Origin: Cupriavidus oxalaticus
Lineage (GTDB): Bacteria > Pseudomonadota > Gammaproteobacteria > Burkholderiales > Burkholderiaceae
Direction of reading: 5' to 3'
Assembly: GCF_004768545.1 (NCBI RefSeq)
Contig: NZ_CP038636.1
Location: 434,001-498,000 of the forward strand
DNA: 64,000 nucleotides
In this document: piece by piece, positions 8,494-17,058 of the stretch
Layout: every line of letters begins with the position of its first letter
Numbering within the stretch: position 1 is the first letter of the stretch
The notes under the pieces: model-generated
Databases searched by the model: none
What the model was told of the DNA's origin: nothing
Seen by the model: the letters and a program-made list of their open reading frames with translations, nothing else
Position numbers and translations under genes: made by a program

Positions 8494-9246
8494 ATGACTC
8501 AACAGACGCTTTCCCTGTCCGGCAAGATCGCCCTAGTTACTGGCGGTTCGCGCTCCATCGGCGCCGCCATTGCCCGCCGCCTGGCCGCCGACGGCGCGGC
8601 CGTGGCGCTGACCTACAGTGCCTCACCGGATAAAGCCGCCACGGTAGTAAGCGAGATCGAAGCGGCCGGCGGCCGGGCCATCGCGCTCGCCGCAGACGCG
8701 GGCGATCCCGCGGCGGTGCGCCTAGCCGTGGCCGCGACGGTCGACGCATTCGGTGGTCTCGATATCCTCGTCAACAACGCTGGCATGGGCCTGGGCGGCG
8801 CTATCGAGGACATCCCGTTCGACGCCTACGAGCGCATGATTGCAGTGAACGTGACCGGCGTATTTGTGGCCACTCAGGAAGCGGTGCGGCATATGAAGGC
8901 GGGCGGGCGCGTGATCCATATCGGTTCGTCGATGGTGCGCTACGCAGCGTTTCCCACGGCATCGCTCTACACGCTGACCAAGGGTGCAATTGCCGGCTTC
9001 AATCGCAGTCTGGTGCGTGATCTGGGGCCGAAAGGCATCACGGTCAACACCGTTCACCCTGGCCCGACCGACACCGATATGAACCCCGCCGGCGGCCCGG
9101 TTAGCGAGATCGTAGGGCCCGGCATTGCCTTGGGCCGATACGGGCAGCCACATGAGATTGCCGGCGTGGTGGCATTCCTCGCCGGCCCGGACGCAGCCTT
9201 CGTGACGGGTGCCGAGATCGTTGCCGATGGCGGCTTCACCGCTTGA
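8494..9246 (+). CDS. SDR-family NAD(P)-dependent oxidoreductase
   Basis: 250 residues, classical short-chain dehydrogenase. The cofactor motif TGGSRSIG is at about 16-23, NNAG at 93-96, the catalytic Ser near 144, and Tyr158-x3-Lys162 (YTLTK). The C-terminus GAEIVADGGFTA is typical of 3-oxoacyl-ACP reductase-like members. GGAG lies 8 bases before the ATG. It is divergent from the LysR gene and its stop overlaps the frame of the next reductase by a few bases, so the two are probably co-transcribed. The substrate is not identifiable. Confidence 0.9.
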   Translation: MTQQTLSLSGKIALVTGGSRSIGAAIARRLAADGAAVALTYSASPDKAATVVSEIEAAGGRAIALAADAGDPAAVRLAVAATVDAFGGLDILVNNAGMGLGGAIEDIPFDAYERMIAVNVTGVFVATQEAVRHMKAGGRVIHIGSSMVRYAAFPTASLYTLTKGAIAGFNRSLVRDLGPKGITVNTVHPGPTDTDMNPAGGPVSEIVGPGIALGRYGQPHEIAGVVAFLAGPDAAFVTGAEIVADGGFTA

Positions 9247-9260
9247 ACAAGGAGTTCGTC

Positions 9261-9848
9261 ATGCAAGCAAGCTACGGAAAGACCATTGGCATCATCGGCG
9301 CGGGCGCGATAGGCATGGCGTTCGCCACGGCGCTGGCTCGGCACGGCATCCAGGCGGTGGTGGCCAACAGTCGTGGGCCTGAAACGCTTCGGGATGCCGT
9401 GAAAGCAATCGGGCCTTCGATTCGCCCGGGCACGCGCGAGGCAGCCACAGCGCAGGACATCGTGCTGGTGGCTGCGAACTGGTCGAAGCTGCCACTGGCA
9501 CTGAGCGGGCTGCCCGAATTTGGCGGGCGGACTGTCGTCGACGCAAACAATCCAATTGAGGCCCCGCTGTTTCGCCCCGCGGACCTGCATGGCCGCTCTT
9601 CGAGCGCAGTGTTTGCAGACCTCGTGCCCGGCGCGCGTGTTGTCAAGGCGTTCAATCACCTGCAACCCGCACTGGTGTCTGGCGATCCGCAAGCAGAAGG
9701 TGGCCGCCGCGTGTTGTTTTTATCCGGTGACGATGCGAACGCCAAAGCCGAGGTGGCCACGCTTTCTGGCCGGCTACGCCATTTTGATTCCGCCAGCTTG
9801 ACCCGTAGCGGCTCGCCGCAGCGCGCAGAACAGAACGGGCAATCGTGA
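9261..9848 (+). CDS. NADPH-dependent F420-reductase-like oxidoreductase
   Basis: 195 residues from ATG 9261, preceded by AAGGAG at 9249-9254; an upstream ATG at 9243 lacks a good site. GAGAIG (13-18) is the Rossmann dinucleotide motif, and NNPIE and VVKAFNHL are conserved in this NADP oxidoreductase family. The C-terminus (from RHFDSASLTRSG) looks unlike the family. One base out of frame, codons after 9845 read VTLAKLLPPLR to a TGA at 9880, so the native end may have been lost to a frameshift. It follows the SDR gene by 14 bp. Confidence 0.75.
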   Translation: MQASYGKTIGIIGAGAIGMAFATALARHGIQAVVANSRGPETLRDAVKAIGPSIRPGTREAATAQDIVLVAANWSKLPLALSGLPEFGGRTVVDANNPIEAPLFRPADLHGRSSSAVFADLVPGARVVKAFNHLQPALVSGDPQAEGGRRVLFLSGDDANAKAEVATLSGRLRHFDSASLTRSGSPQRAEQNGQS

Positions 9849-10030
9849 CGCTCGCAAAGCTGCTGCCCCCGCTTCGTTGACACAACAGCCTTCTTTTCCT
9901 AAATTTTTTTGCAGGGCGACGAGTCGCCCGGTGTGCGTTGATTGGTCCGATACTGGCTCACCCAGCTCGGACGTTCTGCACCTGTGCTTTAGTGACCATT
10001 CGTGATGCCTTTGCAATCTGGGAGCGCACC

Positions 10031-10444
10031 ATGTCAAAGGTTGCATATAGCCCTGTTGACGCGCGACGCTTGCGGCAAGACCGGGCAATCGAAGAATCTC
10101 GCAAGCGCGTCCGCATACAGATCACCCATATCCGGCATATTCAGGCAGAGGGTGACAGCCCGGACACCGCATATCGTGTTCTGAGGTATCTACGTCACTC
10201 AGTAAGGCAACTCAGGGAAAATCGCGACCTGTTTGTACGCGCTTTTGGGGCTGACGGGCACGATCGTATTCCGGTTGCACAGGAATCGTCAGTACTGCCC
10301 AACGGCGCCGCTGAGCGGTTCGTGCAAGCCGAAGATGATGGCGAGCCAGCGCCAGATGCGGCCGCCACAAGTGGCGGGCCGAGGGAGGGTGCTGTATGCA
10401 ACCCCCAAAATAATTGCTCCATCGTACTCTTGAAATCTGACTAG
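10031..10444 (+). CDS. Hypothetical protein, first gene of small heat-shock cluster
   Basis: 137 residues from ATG 10031 with GGGAG six bases upstream. I do not recognise a family. The first 80 residues are strongly charged and probably helical (many Arg, Gln and Asp), with no membrane segment or signal peptide. The last 50 residues are low in complexity (Ala, Pro, Glu, Asp) and end unusually with a Cys-containing tail. It lies just upstream of two Hsp20 genes in the same direction, so a stress-related role is possible but not shown. Confidence 0.55.
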   Translation: MSKVAYSPVDARRLRQDRAIEESRKRVRIQITHIRHIQAEGDSPDTAYRVLRYLRHSVRQLRENRDLFVRAFGADGHDRIPVAQESSVLPNGAAERFVQAEDDGEPAPDAAATSGGPREGAVCNPQNNCSIVLLKSD

Positions 10445-10572
10445 CTGCTTTTATTTCCGGCTCAAGCAGTCGCGACGTCGCGCTGCGTTTCTGTTTGTTT
10501 GCTGCCACCAAGGCAGGCGAACGGGAGCGCGCAAGCCCCTTCGCCTCCTTGCTGTTTGAAGGAGATAAGATC

Positions 10573-11013
10573 ATGAGTCACGCAGTTTTTGGAGCCGATC
10601 TCTTCAGTGAACTCGACCGCCTGCAAAGGCAGATGGCGGACGTGTTTGGCGGCTTCCCCTCCAGTATCCGCTCCGGGCGCTCCGGCGCCTTCCCGCCGGT
10701 GAATATCGGGTCGACGGACGACACCATCGAGATCGTTGCGTTCGCGCCCGGGCTGAAACGGGAAAACCTGGAGGTCTCTATCGACAAGGGGCTACTGACG
10801 ATCAGTGGAGAGCGCGGTCCTTCCTATGCGGACGACTCGCCAGATAGCAAGCGCTATGCGCGTGAGCGCTTCGTCGGCTCGTTCAGGCGCGTCATCGAGC
10901 TGCCGCAAAGCGCCGATCCTGACAAGGTTCAGGCTCGCTACGCGAATGGTTGCCTGTCGATCAGCGTGGGCAAGCGGGAAGCCTCCAAGGCACGCGCGAT
11001 TGCCGTCCAGTGA
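10573..11013 (+). CDS. Hsp20/alpha-crystallin small heat-shock protein
   Basis: 146 residues; GAAGGAG lies about 10 bases before the ATG at 10573. An N-terminal arm (DLFSELDRLQRQMADVFGG) precedes the alpha-crystallin domain at about 40-140, with the conserved FAPGLKRENLEVSIDKGLLTI region and a C-terminal strand. Such proteins form oligomers that hold unfolding proteins in a refoldable state in the cytoplasm. It is followed after 14 bp by a second Hsp20 gene, a common tandem pair in this group of bacteria. Confidence 0.92.
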   Translation: MSHAVFGADLFSELDRLQRQMADVFGGFPSSIRSGRSGAFPPVNIGSTDDTIEIVAFAPGLKRENLEVSIDKGLLTISGERGPSYADDSPDSKRYARERFVGSFRRVIELPQSADPDKVQARYANGCLSISVGKREASKARAIAVQ

Positions 11014-11027
11014 ACCGGGAGATTGCC

Positions 11028-11435
11028 ATGTCAGAGATGAATCAAGTCGTTGCACAGCCTCAAGGTGCTGTCGCACCAGCCCAGGATGAAAAGGCGATGC
11101 CTACCGTGACGTTGCTCCCGCCGGTCGATATCGTCGAGGATGCGGGGGGCGTTACGTTGTGGGCGGACCTGCCTGGTGTGACCCGCGACCAGCTGGAAGT
11201 CAGCGTCCATGACGGGAACCTTCGCATCGAGGCGCAGGCTATCGTATCGATGCCCTCGGGCCTGCGGGTACAACACGCTGAAATCCGGCAGCCGCGTTTC
11301 GCGAGGACGTTCTCGCTGAGTCCCGACCTCGATTCGACGAAGATCGAGGCGAACCTGCAGGACGGCGTACTGAGGTTGACGATTCCACGTCGTGAAGCCG
11401 CGCGTCCGCGACGCATCGACGTCAGTGTTTCCTGA
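11028..11435 (+). CDS. Second Hsp20/alpha-crystallin small heat-shock protein
   Basis: 135 residues from ATG 11028 with GGGAG upstream. An Ala/Gln-rich N-terminal arm leads into the alpha-crystallin domain: TLWADLPGVTRDQLEVSVHDGNL, then RFARTFSLSPDLD and DGVLRLTIPRRE near the C-terminus. It is divergent from, not a copy of, the preceding Hsp20, so the two may form hetero-oligomers. It ends just before an 11-bp perfect stem-loop at 11464-11497. Confidence 0.92.
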   Translation: MSEMNQVVAQPQGAVAPAQDEKAMPTVTLLPPVDIVEDAGGVTLWADLPGVTRDQLEVSVHDGNLRIEAQAIVSMPSGLRVQHAEIRQPRFARTFSLSPDLDSTKIEANLQDGVLRLTIPRREAARPRRIDVSVS

Positions 11436-11463
11436 GTCCGGGCTGGGATAAGCCAGGATGAAC

Positions 11464-11497
11464 GCGCCATGCCGCGCCGCAGGCGCCGGCATGGCGC
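11464..11497. terminator. Strong stem-loop after the hsp20 pair
   Basis: GCGCCATGCCG and CGGCATGGCGC form a perfect 11-bp stem with a GC-rich loop, 28 bases after the second hsp20 stop. There is no T run, so it may act as an RNA 3' end stabiliser or partial terminator rather than a classical intrinsic terminator. Confidence 0.5.
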
Positions 11498-11539
11498 ATT
11501 CTCCGGTTTGCAGATAGGCATTGCAAAAGGATATAAGAC

Positions 11540-11923
11540 ATGGAGTTTGATTCCGACTGGATGACATTGGGCAAACACCGCGTTCGCATCCGGTGCGTGC
11601 GCGGCTTCCCTACGGAGAAGACGCGAAGTGTGGCGGAGTTGGCCAGGATTGCCATCGAAAACAATCTCAGTGCAGCGGCGCGCCTGGTCGAGGTAACCGC
11701 GGACAGTGAAAAGACGTACACAATAAGCGTCGGCACAACCTTTCCGAAAGATAGGGATGTCGCGCCTCACCTCGACGTGGCGTTGGCGACCATGTTCGGG
11801 CTCAAATCCGATCAGGTGAATTTCGACGTCGTGGTAGTCAGTCAGGCCGAGGTCGATCTGCACTTCGGCGTCTACGAACGAATGCTGGCCGAGAAGCTTG
11901 GAATCGTGCCGAGTATTCAGTAA
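11540..11923 (+). CDS. Hypothetical protein
   Basis: 127 residues; AAAGGATAT precedes the ATG at 11540. No family recognised. It is a soluble mixed alpha/beta protein without signal peptide or membrane segments, with clean GC-rich codon use. It follows the hsp20 pair in the same direction after a strong stem-loop, so it may be expressed from the same region at lower level. Confidence 0.6.
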   Translation: MEFDSDWMTLGKHRVRIRCVRGFPTEKTRSVAELARIAIENNLSAAARLVEVTADSEKTYTISVGTTFPKDRDVAPHLDVALATMFGLKSDQVNFDVVVVSQAEVDLHFGVYERMLAEKLGIVPSIQ

Positions 11924-12040
11924 GCGAGAAAAGCGGGATGCCTTCATCATCGAGCCCCGTCGTCGCCCGATTAGTTCATGCTCGGCGCGGCTGTATGTGA
12001 CAAACGGGTGCCGCGTGAACTCAGCAGCTTCGAATTGCAG

Positions 12041-12335
12041 ACGGACCACGGGGCGCGCGTTCTGCAGCGCTTCGAAGGCACTGCCGAACTGCTGCGCCAT
12101 CGCGCGCGCATGGGCACGGTCGCCGTCGGCGAAGCCGTTCAGGTCGGCGCCGGCGCTGAAAAACTTCTCACCGGCTCCGGTCACGACGACGGCGCGGATC
12201 TCGGGGTTGGCATCGATCTTCGCCACCAGATCGCGCAGCTGCTACAGGCCGTCGGCGGTGAAGGCGTTGGCGGGCGGGCGGCTCAGCGTCAGCGTGGCGA
12301 CGTGGCCATCCAGCGCCAGCACTATCGGAGCACAA
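12041..12335 (-). pseudogene. Enoyl-CoA hydratase/isomerase N-terminal relic
   Basis: On the minus strand the segment reads VLALDGHVATLTLSRPPANAF, then an in-frame TAG at 12242-12244, then QLRDLVAKIDANPEIR and AVVVTGAGEKFFSAGADL, the acyl-CoA-binding loop of the crotonase fold. Homology stops abruptly after ALQNARPVV, just before the catalytic glycine-rich helix. The gene is thus both interrupted and cut off. The long open frame that runs on to 11060 on this strand is antisense to the Hsp20 genes and not a continuation. Confidence 0.75.
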
Positions 12336-12416
12336 TAGTGCGGTCAGGCAGCATACAGGCACAGAAACCGTCGGTGTCTGGTTTGTTGCGGCCGTGGTCA
12401 TCGGCGCTTCAAGCGC

Positions 12417-12605
12417 CTACTTTCCGCTGCCCCTGCCGCCGATGCCAACCTTACCGCGCCCGATCTTGCGATGCGGTACACCGGGGCGCAGCCGCTTTCT
12501 GGTGCTAGCAGCCAACGTGACGTGCTCCGCAGGGTAGCGGGTTGTCCTATGCAGCGCGGCCTGGTAGGCAGGATGGTCCGGACTAATGTACTTGATCGCT
12601 GACAT
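12417..12605 (-). CDS. Small basic hypothetical protein
   Basis: 62 residues from ATG 12605, which follows a near-perfect Shine-Dalgarno AGGAGGTG. The N-terminal half (MSAIKYISPDHPAYQAALH) is neutral; the C-terminal half is rich in Arg, Lys and Gly and may bind nucleic acid. No family recognised. The strong ribosome site is the main reason to believe it. Confidence 0.5.
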   Translation of the reverse strand: MSAIKYISPDHPAYQAALHRTTRYPAEHVTLAASTRKRLRPGVPHRKIGRGKVGIGGRGSGK

Positions 12606-13012
12606 GATTGGCACCTCCTCTGAGGATTCTAGTTCGAAAAGGCAGGGCGACATGCCGCTTTTCTGACCACGCCATGCGCGTGTTCTGTGAAGGCACAACG
12701 CCCCATCCAACAGGGCATTGCCGAGCCATAAGAGCCAACCGAGATAATGTTAGCGATTGACGGTCCGCTTACCAGCAATTCGCCTGACGTCGGCGAACCG
12801 CTGAATTCCGCCCCCGGCGCTACTGTGCCCCAAGCCACCTCACATAAAGCCTGGATTTCGGGGAAGATAGCGCGTCCAATCGCCGCAGTCGCGCCAGCTT
12901 CCGCAGGATGACAAGTGCGAAGCTCCGACAATCTCTCACCGACCCGTCATAGCCATCGCGAGTACCGGGAGGTGAACGGCCGCGTCCAAAGTACAACTGC
13001 TATCTCGATACC
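12606..13012. other. Intergenic, no supported gene
   Basis: A minus-strand open frame across 12629-12931 has no ribosome site and no recognisable family content. Nothing else is seen. Confidence 0.4.
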
Positions 13013-14143
13013 CTAGTCCCCGTTGGCCTCGCCGTCAGGCCGTGTCACCACCTCGCGGAGCGGGATGACGGCGCGGCCGCCGCAGTTGCGCAGCAGGTCT
13101 CGCAATTCGTTGATTACCGGAAATACCTCGTGATTCCAGTCGCCCCCCTGCTTGTCGTGGGCCTCTTGCTCGCGCTCGACGATCCAGCGGTCCTCCCTGA
13201 AGATGCGTTCTGTGAACCAGACCAGCAGCGGCCATGCCAGGTCCAGTGCAAACGGAATGCCGGGCTTGCGGATGGAAAGCAGGCCAAACGTCCGGTTGGT
13301 GCGCTGCGCCGCGTCCAGCGGCACGTAGACGATCCACAGGTCCATCACCAACGTGCCGTCGCCCGAGCGGATCTGGAGGGTCTGGTACGGATATATGGTG
13401 CGCACCGTCATCACGTCCTTGTTGTCCCGGTCGCAGTTCTTCTTGCTGGCGCCAAACACCAGCGCCTCGCCCACAGGCTGCTTGCCTTCCATGCGCGCGA
13501 ACGTGTAGTCCACTTCCACCCAGTCCTCTCCGCGACGGCGGCCCAGCGAGCGCGCGCGCATCTGTCCCATCTGCCGCCGGTGTAGGAACTGGTGGTTCAT
13601 GTCCATCAGGTTCTCATGCATGAAGGAGTAGTGGCACTTGACCTCGCGGCCAAAGCGACGCGTCTTGTACGCCTTGTCCGCCACCGATGGCAGAGCGGGC
13701 AGCGGCCGCTCCTTGGCAAGCGCCCCATCGCCAGGAAAGACAAAGATCAGGCCGTGCACCTCGCGGCAGGGATAGGCACGCACGCCGTTGGGCAGGCGCT
13801 CACGCCCGAGGTATGGCACATCGATGCAGCGGCCGGTGCAGTCATAAGTCCAGCCGTGATAGCCACAGCGGATGGACTCGCCTTCCACCACGCCCGCGTG
13901 CAGCGGCACCTGCCGGTGTGCGCAACGATCCTCCAGTGCGAATATCGTACCGGACACGGTACGAATCAGTACGATCGGATCGCCGGCAAAATGCACCCCG
14001 TGGGCTTTGCCCCGCTTGACCTCATTTGACCAAGCCAATGGGAACCAGTGATCGGGATGGATGGGCACACGGCGCAGGTCGCGCACGGGCGCATTAGCGT
14101 GCGGGTCGATGGCATGGCTATCCGGCAAAGGCACTGTATGCAT
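13013..14143 (-). CDS. Rieske [2Fe-2S] aromatic-ring hydroxylating oxygenase, large subunit type
   Basis: 376 residues from ATG 14143, which has GAGGAGG eight bases upstream. The Rieske cluster ligands are C74-x-H76 (DRCAHRQ) and C93-x2-H96 (CGYHGW). The mononuclear iron site follows at N178-x2-D181-x2-H184-x3-H188, the form found in vanillate demethylase and phenylpropionate dioxygenase-like enzymes. It would hydroxylate or demethylate an aromatic or cyclic compound using electrons from a separate reductase, which is not encoded nearby. No operon partner or regulator is adjacent, so the substrate stays unknown. Confidence 0.88.
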   Translation of the reverse strand: MHTVPLPDSHAIDPHANAPVRDLRRVPIHPDHWFPLAWSNEVKRGKAHGVHFAGDPIVLIRTVSGTIFALEDRCAHRQVPLHAGVVEGESIRCGYHGWTYDCTGRCIDVPYLGRERLPNGVRAYPCREVHGLIFVFPGDGALAKERPLPALPSVADKAYKTRRFGREVKCHYSFMHENLMDMNHQFLHRRQMGQMRARSLGRRRGEDWVEVDYTFARMEGKQPVGEALVFGASKKNCDRDNKDVMTVRTIYPYQTLQIRSGDGTLVMDLWIVYVPLDAAQRTNRTFGLLSIRKPGIPFALDLAWPLLVWFTERIFREDRWIVEREQEAHDKQGGDWNHEVFPVINELRDLLRNCGGRAVIPLREVVTRPDGEANGD

Positions 14144-14592
14144 GCGTGACGCCTCCTCGTATAACGGGAGCTTCGACCGTCGCCACACGCCGACCAATTA
14201 GCGAACGGGGATTCGGCGCAGTTTACGCGAAGTCTACCGAACTCACCGGAATCCCGTTCTTTCCATATTGTGGTTGATATTGTGGAAGGCTAAAGGTCAT
14301 GGCCACCTTCGGCCAATCGACCCCCACACATCCTGGTGGCGGGGTAGCGAGCGTCCGGTGCCTGGTACGGAGCCGACGCACAACTGCCGACGCTATAGCG
14401 CCGGGCAATGGCCGAAAGTGGCCGCTTGCTGCCGCTGAGTCCCCCGATAACATTGCCTTACTGGCAGCCCTGACTTAAGTGCGTCTTATTCCACTTTTTG
14501 CGTTGAAATTTGATAACTATTATCGAGAACGGTACATTTCGCGTGACATCCGCCGTGCCCTTGCGCCCAACCCCGTCTGAAGAGGATCAAAT

Positions 14593-14914
14593 ATGAACAC
14601 CGGCAAGCCGCAGCAATGGTCACGTGGCTAGCACAATGCCGGCCGGCTTTGCCGCATTACTTGTCGGCTAGCTGACTGCTTCGATTCTTGGCAAATTCAA
14701 GCCTGCTTCGCCAGAGCTCAAGGCTGCCTGCGAAGGGGCAGGGCCCAACTATATGCAAAAGCCTGCGGTGGTGGTCGGATCCATCGCATTCGACTGGACA
14801 GTGGATTCCCATCCTCCAGTCATCCCATATTTCGAAGTCGATGGACGCGGCAATGTCATTCTGCCGTCGCGCCGATCACTCATGCCATGTCGACCGTCAT
14901 CAGATTGGTCTTAG
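14593..14914 (+). pseudogene. Possible decayed gene of unknown family
   Basis: An ATG at 14593 is followed by stops in its frame. From about 14672 another frame stays open to a TAG at 14914 and reads like real protein (ELKAACEGAGPNYMQKP, then SIAFDWTVDSHPP). No family assigned. The rest of 14144-15168 shows only short shadow frames and nothing I can support. Confidence 0.3.
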
Positions 14915-15168
14915 AGCTTGGCAGAGCCACATTCGAGACGTTGTACGTCACCGGCACGTCAGCGGTTAAGTTTGGAATTCCGTAGTAATCACCCTGCTTC
15001 GGATGACGAATGAAAGGCCGAACGCGATTGCGCGGTGGACCATTCACCCAGCTTGTTCAGCGTAGGCATAACAGTCTTCGCTCGAACCGTTGGGTGAGAA
15101 GGCGACTACGGCGGCAGAACGTCAGGGCCCTGTCGGGCGGGAGCACCGGCCCCGCCCTGGATCGCGCA

Positions 15169-15384
15169 CTAGTCGAAGCTGACCGCGTTCACGGCGCAGG
15201 ACGACAGGTTGGACTCATAGCTGCCGGGGCGCACACCCCATTGCCCTCCCCGCTGGGCCTGGAGCCAGAGCTCGATGGTGGTGATGAGCGTGGCGTCGTG
15301 GACGTGCTTGTCCTGCCGCCAGCAGACCTTGACCTCTGTTCCGTTGTTGGCTTCGGTGAATTTTTCCTGGCAATACTTGGCCAT
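15169..15384 (-). CDS. Small protein of unknown function, last gene of the paralogue operon
   Basis: 71 residues from ATG 15384, with AAGGAG upstream; the frame is open further upstream but without a ribosome site. It has three Cys (CQEKF near the start, VCWRQ in the middle, SSCAV near the end) and a Gly/Arg-rich turn (QRGGQWGVRPG). No signal peptide or membrane segment. It is the distal gene of a four-gene minus-strand operon and lies 41 bp after the 87-residue gene. Function unknown; with its neighbours it may be a partner or immunity-type protein, which is speculation. Confidence 0.65.
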   Translation of the reverse strand: MAKYCQEKFTEANNGTEVKVCWRQDKHVHDATLITTIELWLQAQRGGQWGVRPGSYESNLSSCAVNAVSFD

Positions 15385-15425
15385 GGCTGGCTCCTTGAAG
15401 GATGCAACGTGTGGAACGGTGAACT

Positions 15426-15689
15426 TCACATCACGGTGAAATAGTCGCGCCAAGCGGCCTCCAGCGTGATCCGGGTAGGCATCGGCACGGCGGCGTTGTT
15501 GAACGTGGGCGGTTGGTTATTGCCGTAGTAGTAAGCGGTGCGGTCGTTCGTCGCCATATGGTCGCGCGTGGCATTGTCAACGCAACGGCTCATATGGATA
15601 GCCGGGAAGTTCGGATTCTCGTAGTACACCCAGACGCCTTGGCCGTTCGCGGGGTCGCGATACGCGCTGACTTTCCAGTCGTCCATCAT
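15426..15689 (-). CDS. Small protein of unknown function in the paralogue operon
   Basis: 87 residues (the start may be ATG 15689 or 15686); AAGGAG precedes. The sequence is rich in Tyr, Asn, Pro and Trp (WVYYENPNFPAIHM, YYYGNNQPP), typical of an exported or surface-binding beta-rich protein, yet it has no signal peptide. One Cys. No family recognised. It sits 61 bp after the 405-residue paralogue and 41 bp before the 71-residue gene. Confidence 0.65.
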   Translation of the reverse strand: MMDDWKVSAYRDPANGQGVWVYYENPNFPAIHMSRCVDNATRDHMATNDRTAYYYGNNQPPTFNNAAVPMPTRITLEAAWRDYFTVM

Positions 15690-15750
15690 GGTTGCTCTCC
15701 TTGAAAACGCTACTGCGATTGACGTGCCGGTGGGCGTATTCCCGCCAGCG

Positions 15751-16968
15751 CTACGAAACCGGCTTGCTGATCACGCCCAGCAAGACCGGGACATCCGAGC
15801 CGCTGCCATCGAACGAGACTTCGGTACCGTTGCAGCCCCGGCATGCCACGGCGCCCGGGGCATCCTGGGCGGCGCCCTGAACGGCAAAGGGGCCGACCCG
15901 CGTCAGCGAAGCAGCGAGTGCCTGCGCCTGGTGCGGACTGCCCGCGCGCAGCGCGATGCGCGGCTGATAGCCGATGACCGCTCCTGTTGGCAGCAACGCG
16001 AGCGCGCCGGCGGCCCCGAAGAAGTCGGGCGCCCCCGCCGGCAGCGCGGCCTGGCCGCCATCCAGCAGGCCGGCGTCGAACCAACTGCCAGGAGTCAGCG
16101 CGAAGACGCCGAACCCACCCAGCGACAAAGCCAATCCGTTGACGCCGTCAGGCAGGCCATTCGGCGCACCTTCGACCATGGCCGCTAGCGGCGCCGCGTT
16201 GATTGCATCCGCGACCGCCGCGCCGCCGGCGCCTTGCAGCCCCAGGAAGGAAGGCCAGCTTCCCGCCGCCGGCAAGGCAGCAGCAGGCGCGGCCCCGGCC
16301 GGAGCGGCCAGCGCCGGAGGCGGCAGGAACACCGACCAGGCCGTAGCGCCGCCGGCCGGCGCCGCGCGCCATGCGGCCAGCCCCGCAGGCCAGCCATCGA
16401 GCGCGTATTGCGGGCAGCGGAATACCACGCCCGCCGCATAGAGGCTGGCGGCCATGTTCAGGTCCGAGGCCTCTTGTTGCGATGCCAGCAAGCAGCGATT
16501 CAGGGCTGCCGTGAGCGCCGGCACGCGTTCACCCAACGCCGCCAGCAGCGCTTGATGCGCTTGCGCAGGCGCCATGGCGTTGGCCGCGGCGTTGACGCCC
16601 GCGGGCATGGGCGGCCCGGGCCGCCACGCCCGCACCGCCTGGCGGTAGCGCGCGAGGTCGGCCTGCAGGCTGCCCGTCCCGGCAGCCGCCCGCAACAGCG
16701 CGGGCTGCCCTGCGGCGCTTTCCACCAGGTAGCTCAGGCAAAGCCAGTAGGCGGCAAACAAGCCGCTGTGTGGCGCGTAGACACCCGCGGCAGCGGGAAT
16801 GCCGTCGCCCAGCTGGTAGGTGCACCAGTTGCCCACCTGCGCATCCGCGTTGCCCAGTCCGCTGAAGGTGGCGGCCCCCGCGACGGAGAACACGTCGTTG
16901 CCAGCCACGCCCGCATGGCCGGCAAGTGCCGCGGCATACATGCGCCAGAGCGCAAGGTCGGATAGCAC
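15751..16968 (-). CDS. Large protein of unknown function, paralogue B
   Basis: 405 residues from a GTG at 16968 with GGGAGGT upstream. It is a clear paralogue of the 453-residue protein encoded just before it: GNAD plus a following L-G-D/x-P block at residues 39-55, GFGVFALTPGSWFDAG in the middle, APDFFGAAG with IGYQP after it, and a final VPVLLGVISK (about 393-402). Compared with its sister it is far richer in Ala, Gly and Pro, especially around 210-260, and has a CRGC pair near residue 370. No signal peptide or membrane helix. The N-terminal half looks helical, the C-terminal half beta-rich. Function unknown. Confidence 0.75.
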   Translation of the reverse strand: MLSDLALWRMYAAALAGHAGVAGNDVFSVAGAATFSGLGNADAQVGNWCTYQLGDGIPAAAGVYAPHSGLFAAYWLCLSYLVESAAGQPALLRAAAGTGSLQADLARYRQAVRAWRPGPPMPAGVNAAANAMAPAQAHQALLAALGERVPALTAALNRCLLASQQEASDLNMAASLYAAGVVFRCPQYALDGWPAGLAAWRAAPAGGATAWSVFLPPPALAAPAGAAPAAALPAAGSWPSFLGLQGAGGAAVADAINAAPLAAMVEGAPNGLPDGVNGLALSLGGFGVFALTPGSWFDAGLLDGGQAALPAGAPDFFGAAGALALLPTGAVIGYQPRIALRAGSPHQAQALAASLTRVGPFAVQGAAQDAPGAVACRGCNGTEVSFDGSGSDVPVLLGVISKPVS

Positions 16969-17058
16969 GGCGAGACCTCCCGGCAGGATGGACAGGATGA
17001 ACGGCTGGGCGGCGCAGCCCCTCGCCCGAGCGCGCGAGGGACTGCGATCGCGACGGCC

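Noticed and set aside
9900..9935. Hairpin GGGCGA/TCGCCC next to a T tract as terminator
   Set aside because: The T run precedes the hairpin on the plus strand and becomes A on the minus strand, so it fits a terminator in neither direction.
11060..12226. 388-residue minus-strand ORF
   Set aside because: Only its first 60 residues are enoyl-CoA hydratase; the rest is antisense to the hsp20 genes and a hypothetical gene.
16234..16965. 243-residue Arg-rich plus-strand ORF
   Set aside because: Shadow of the Ala/Gly-rich paralogue B on the other strand.
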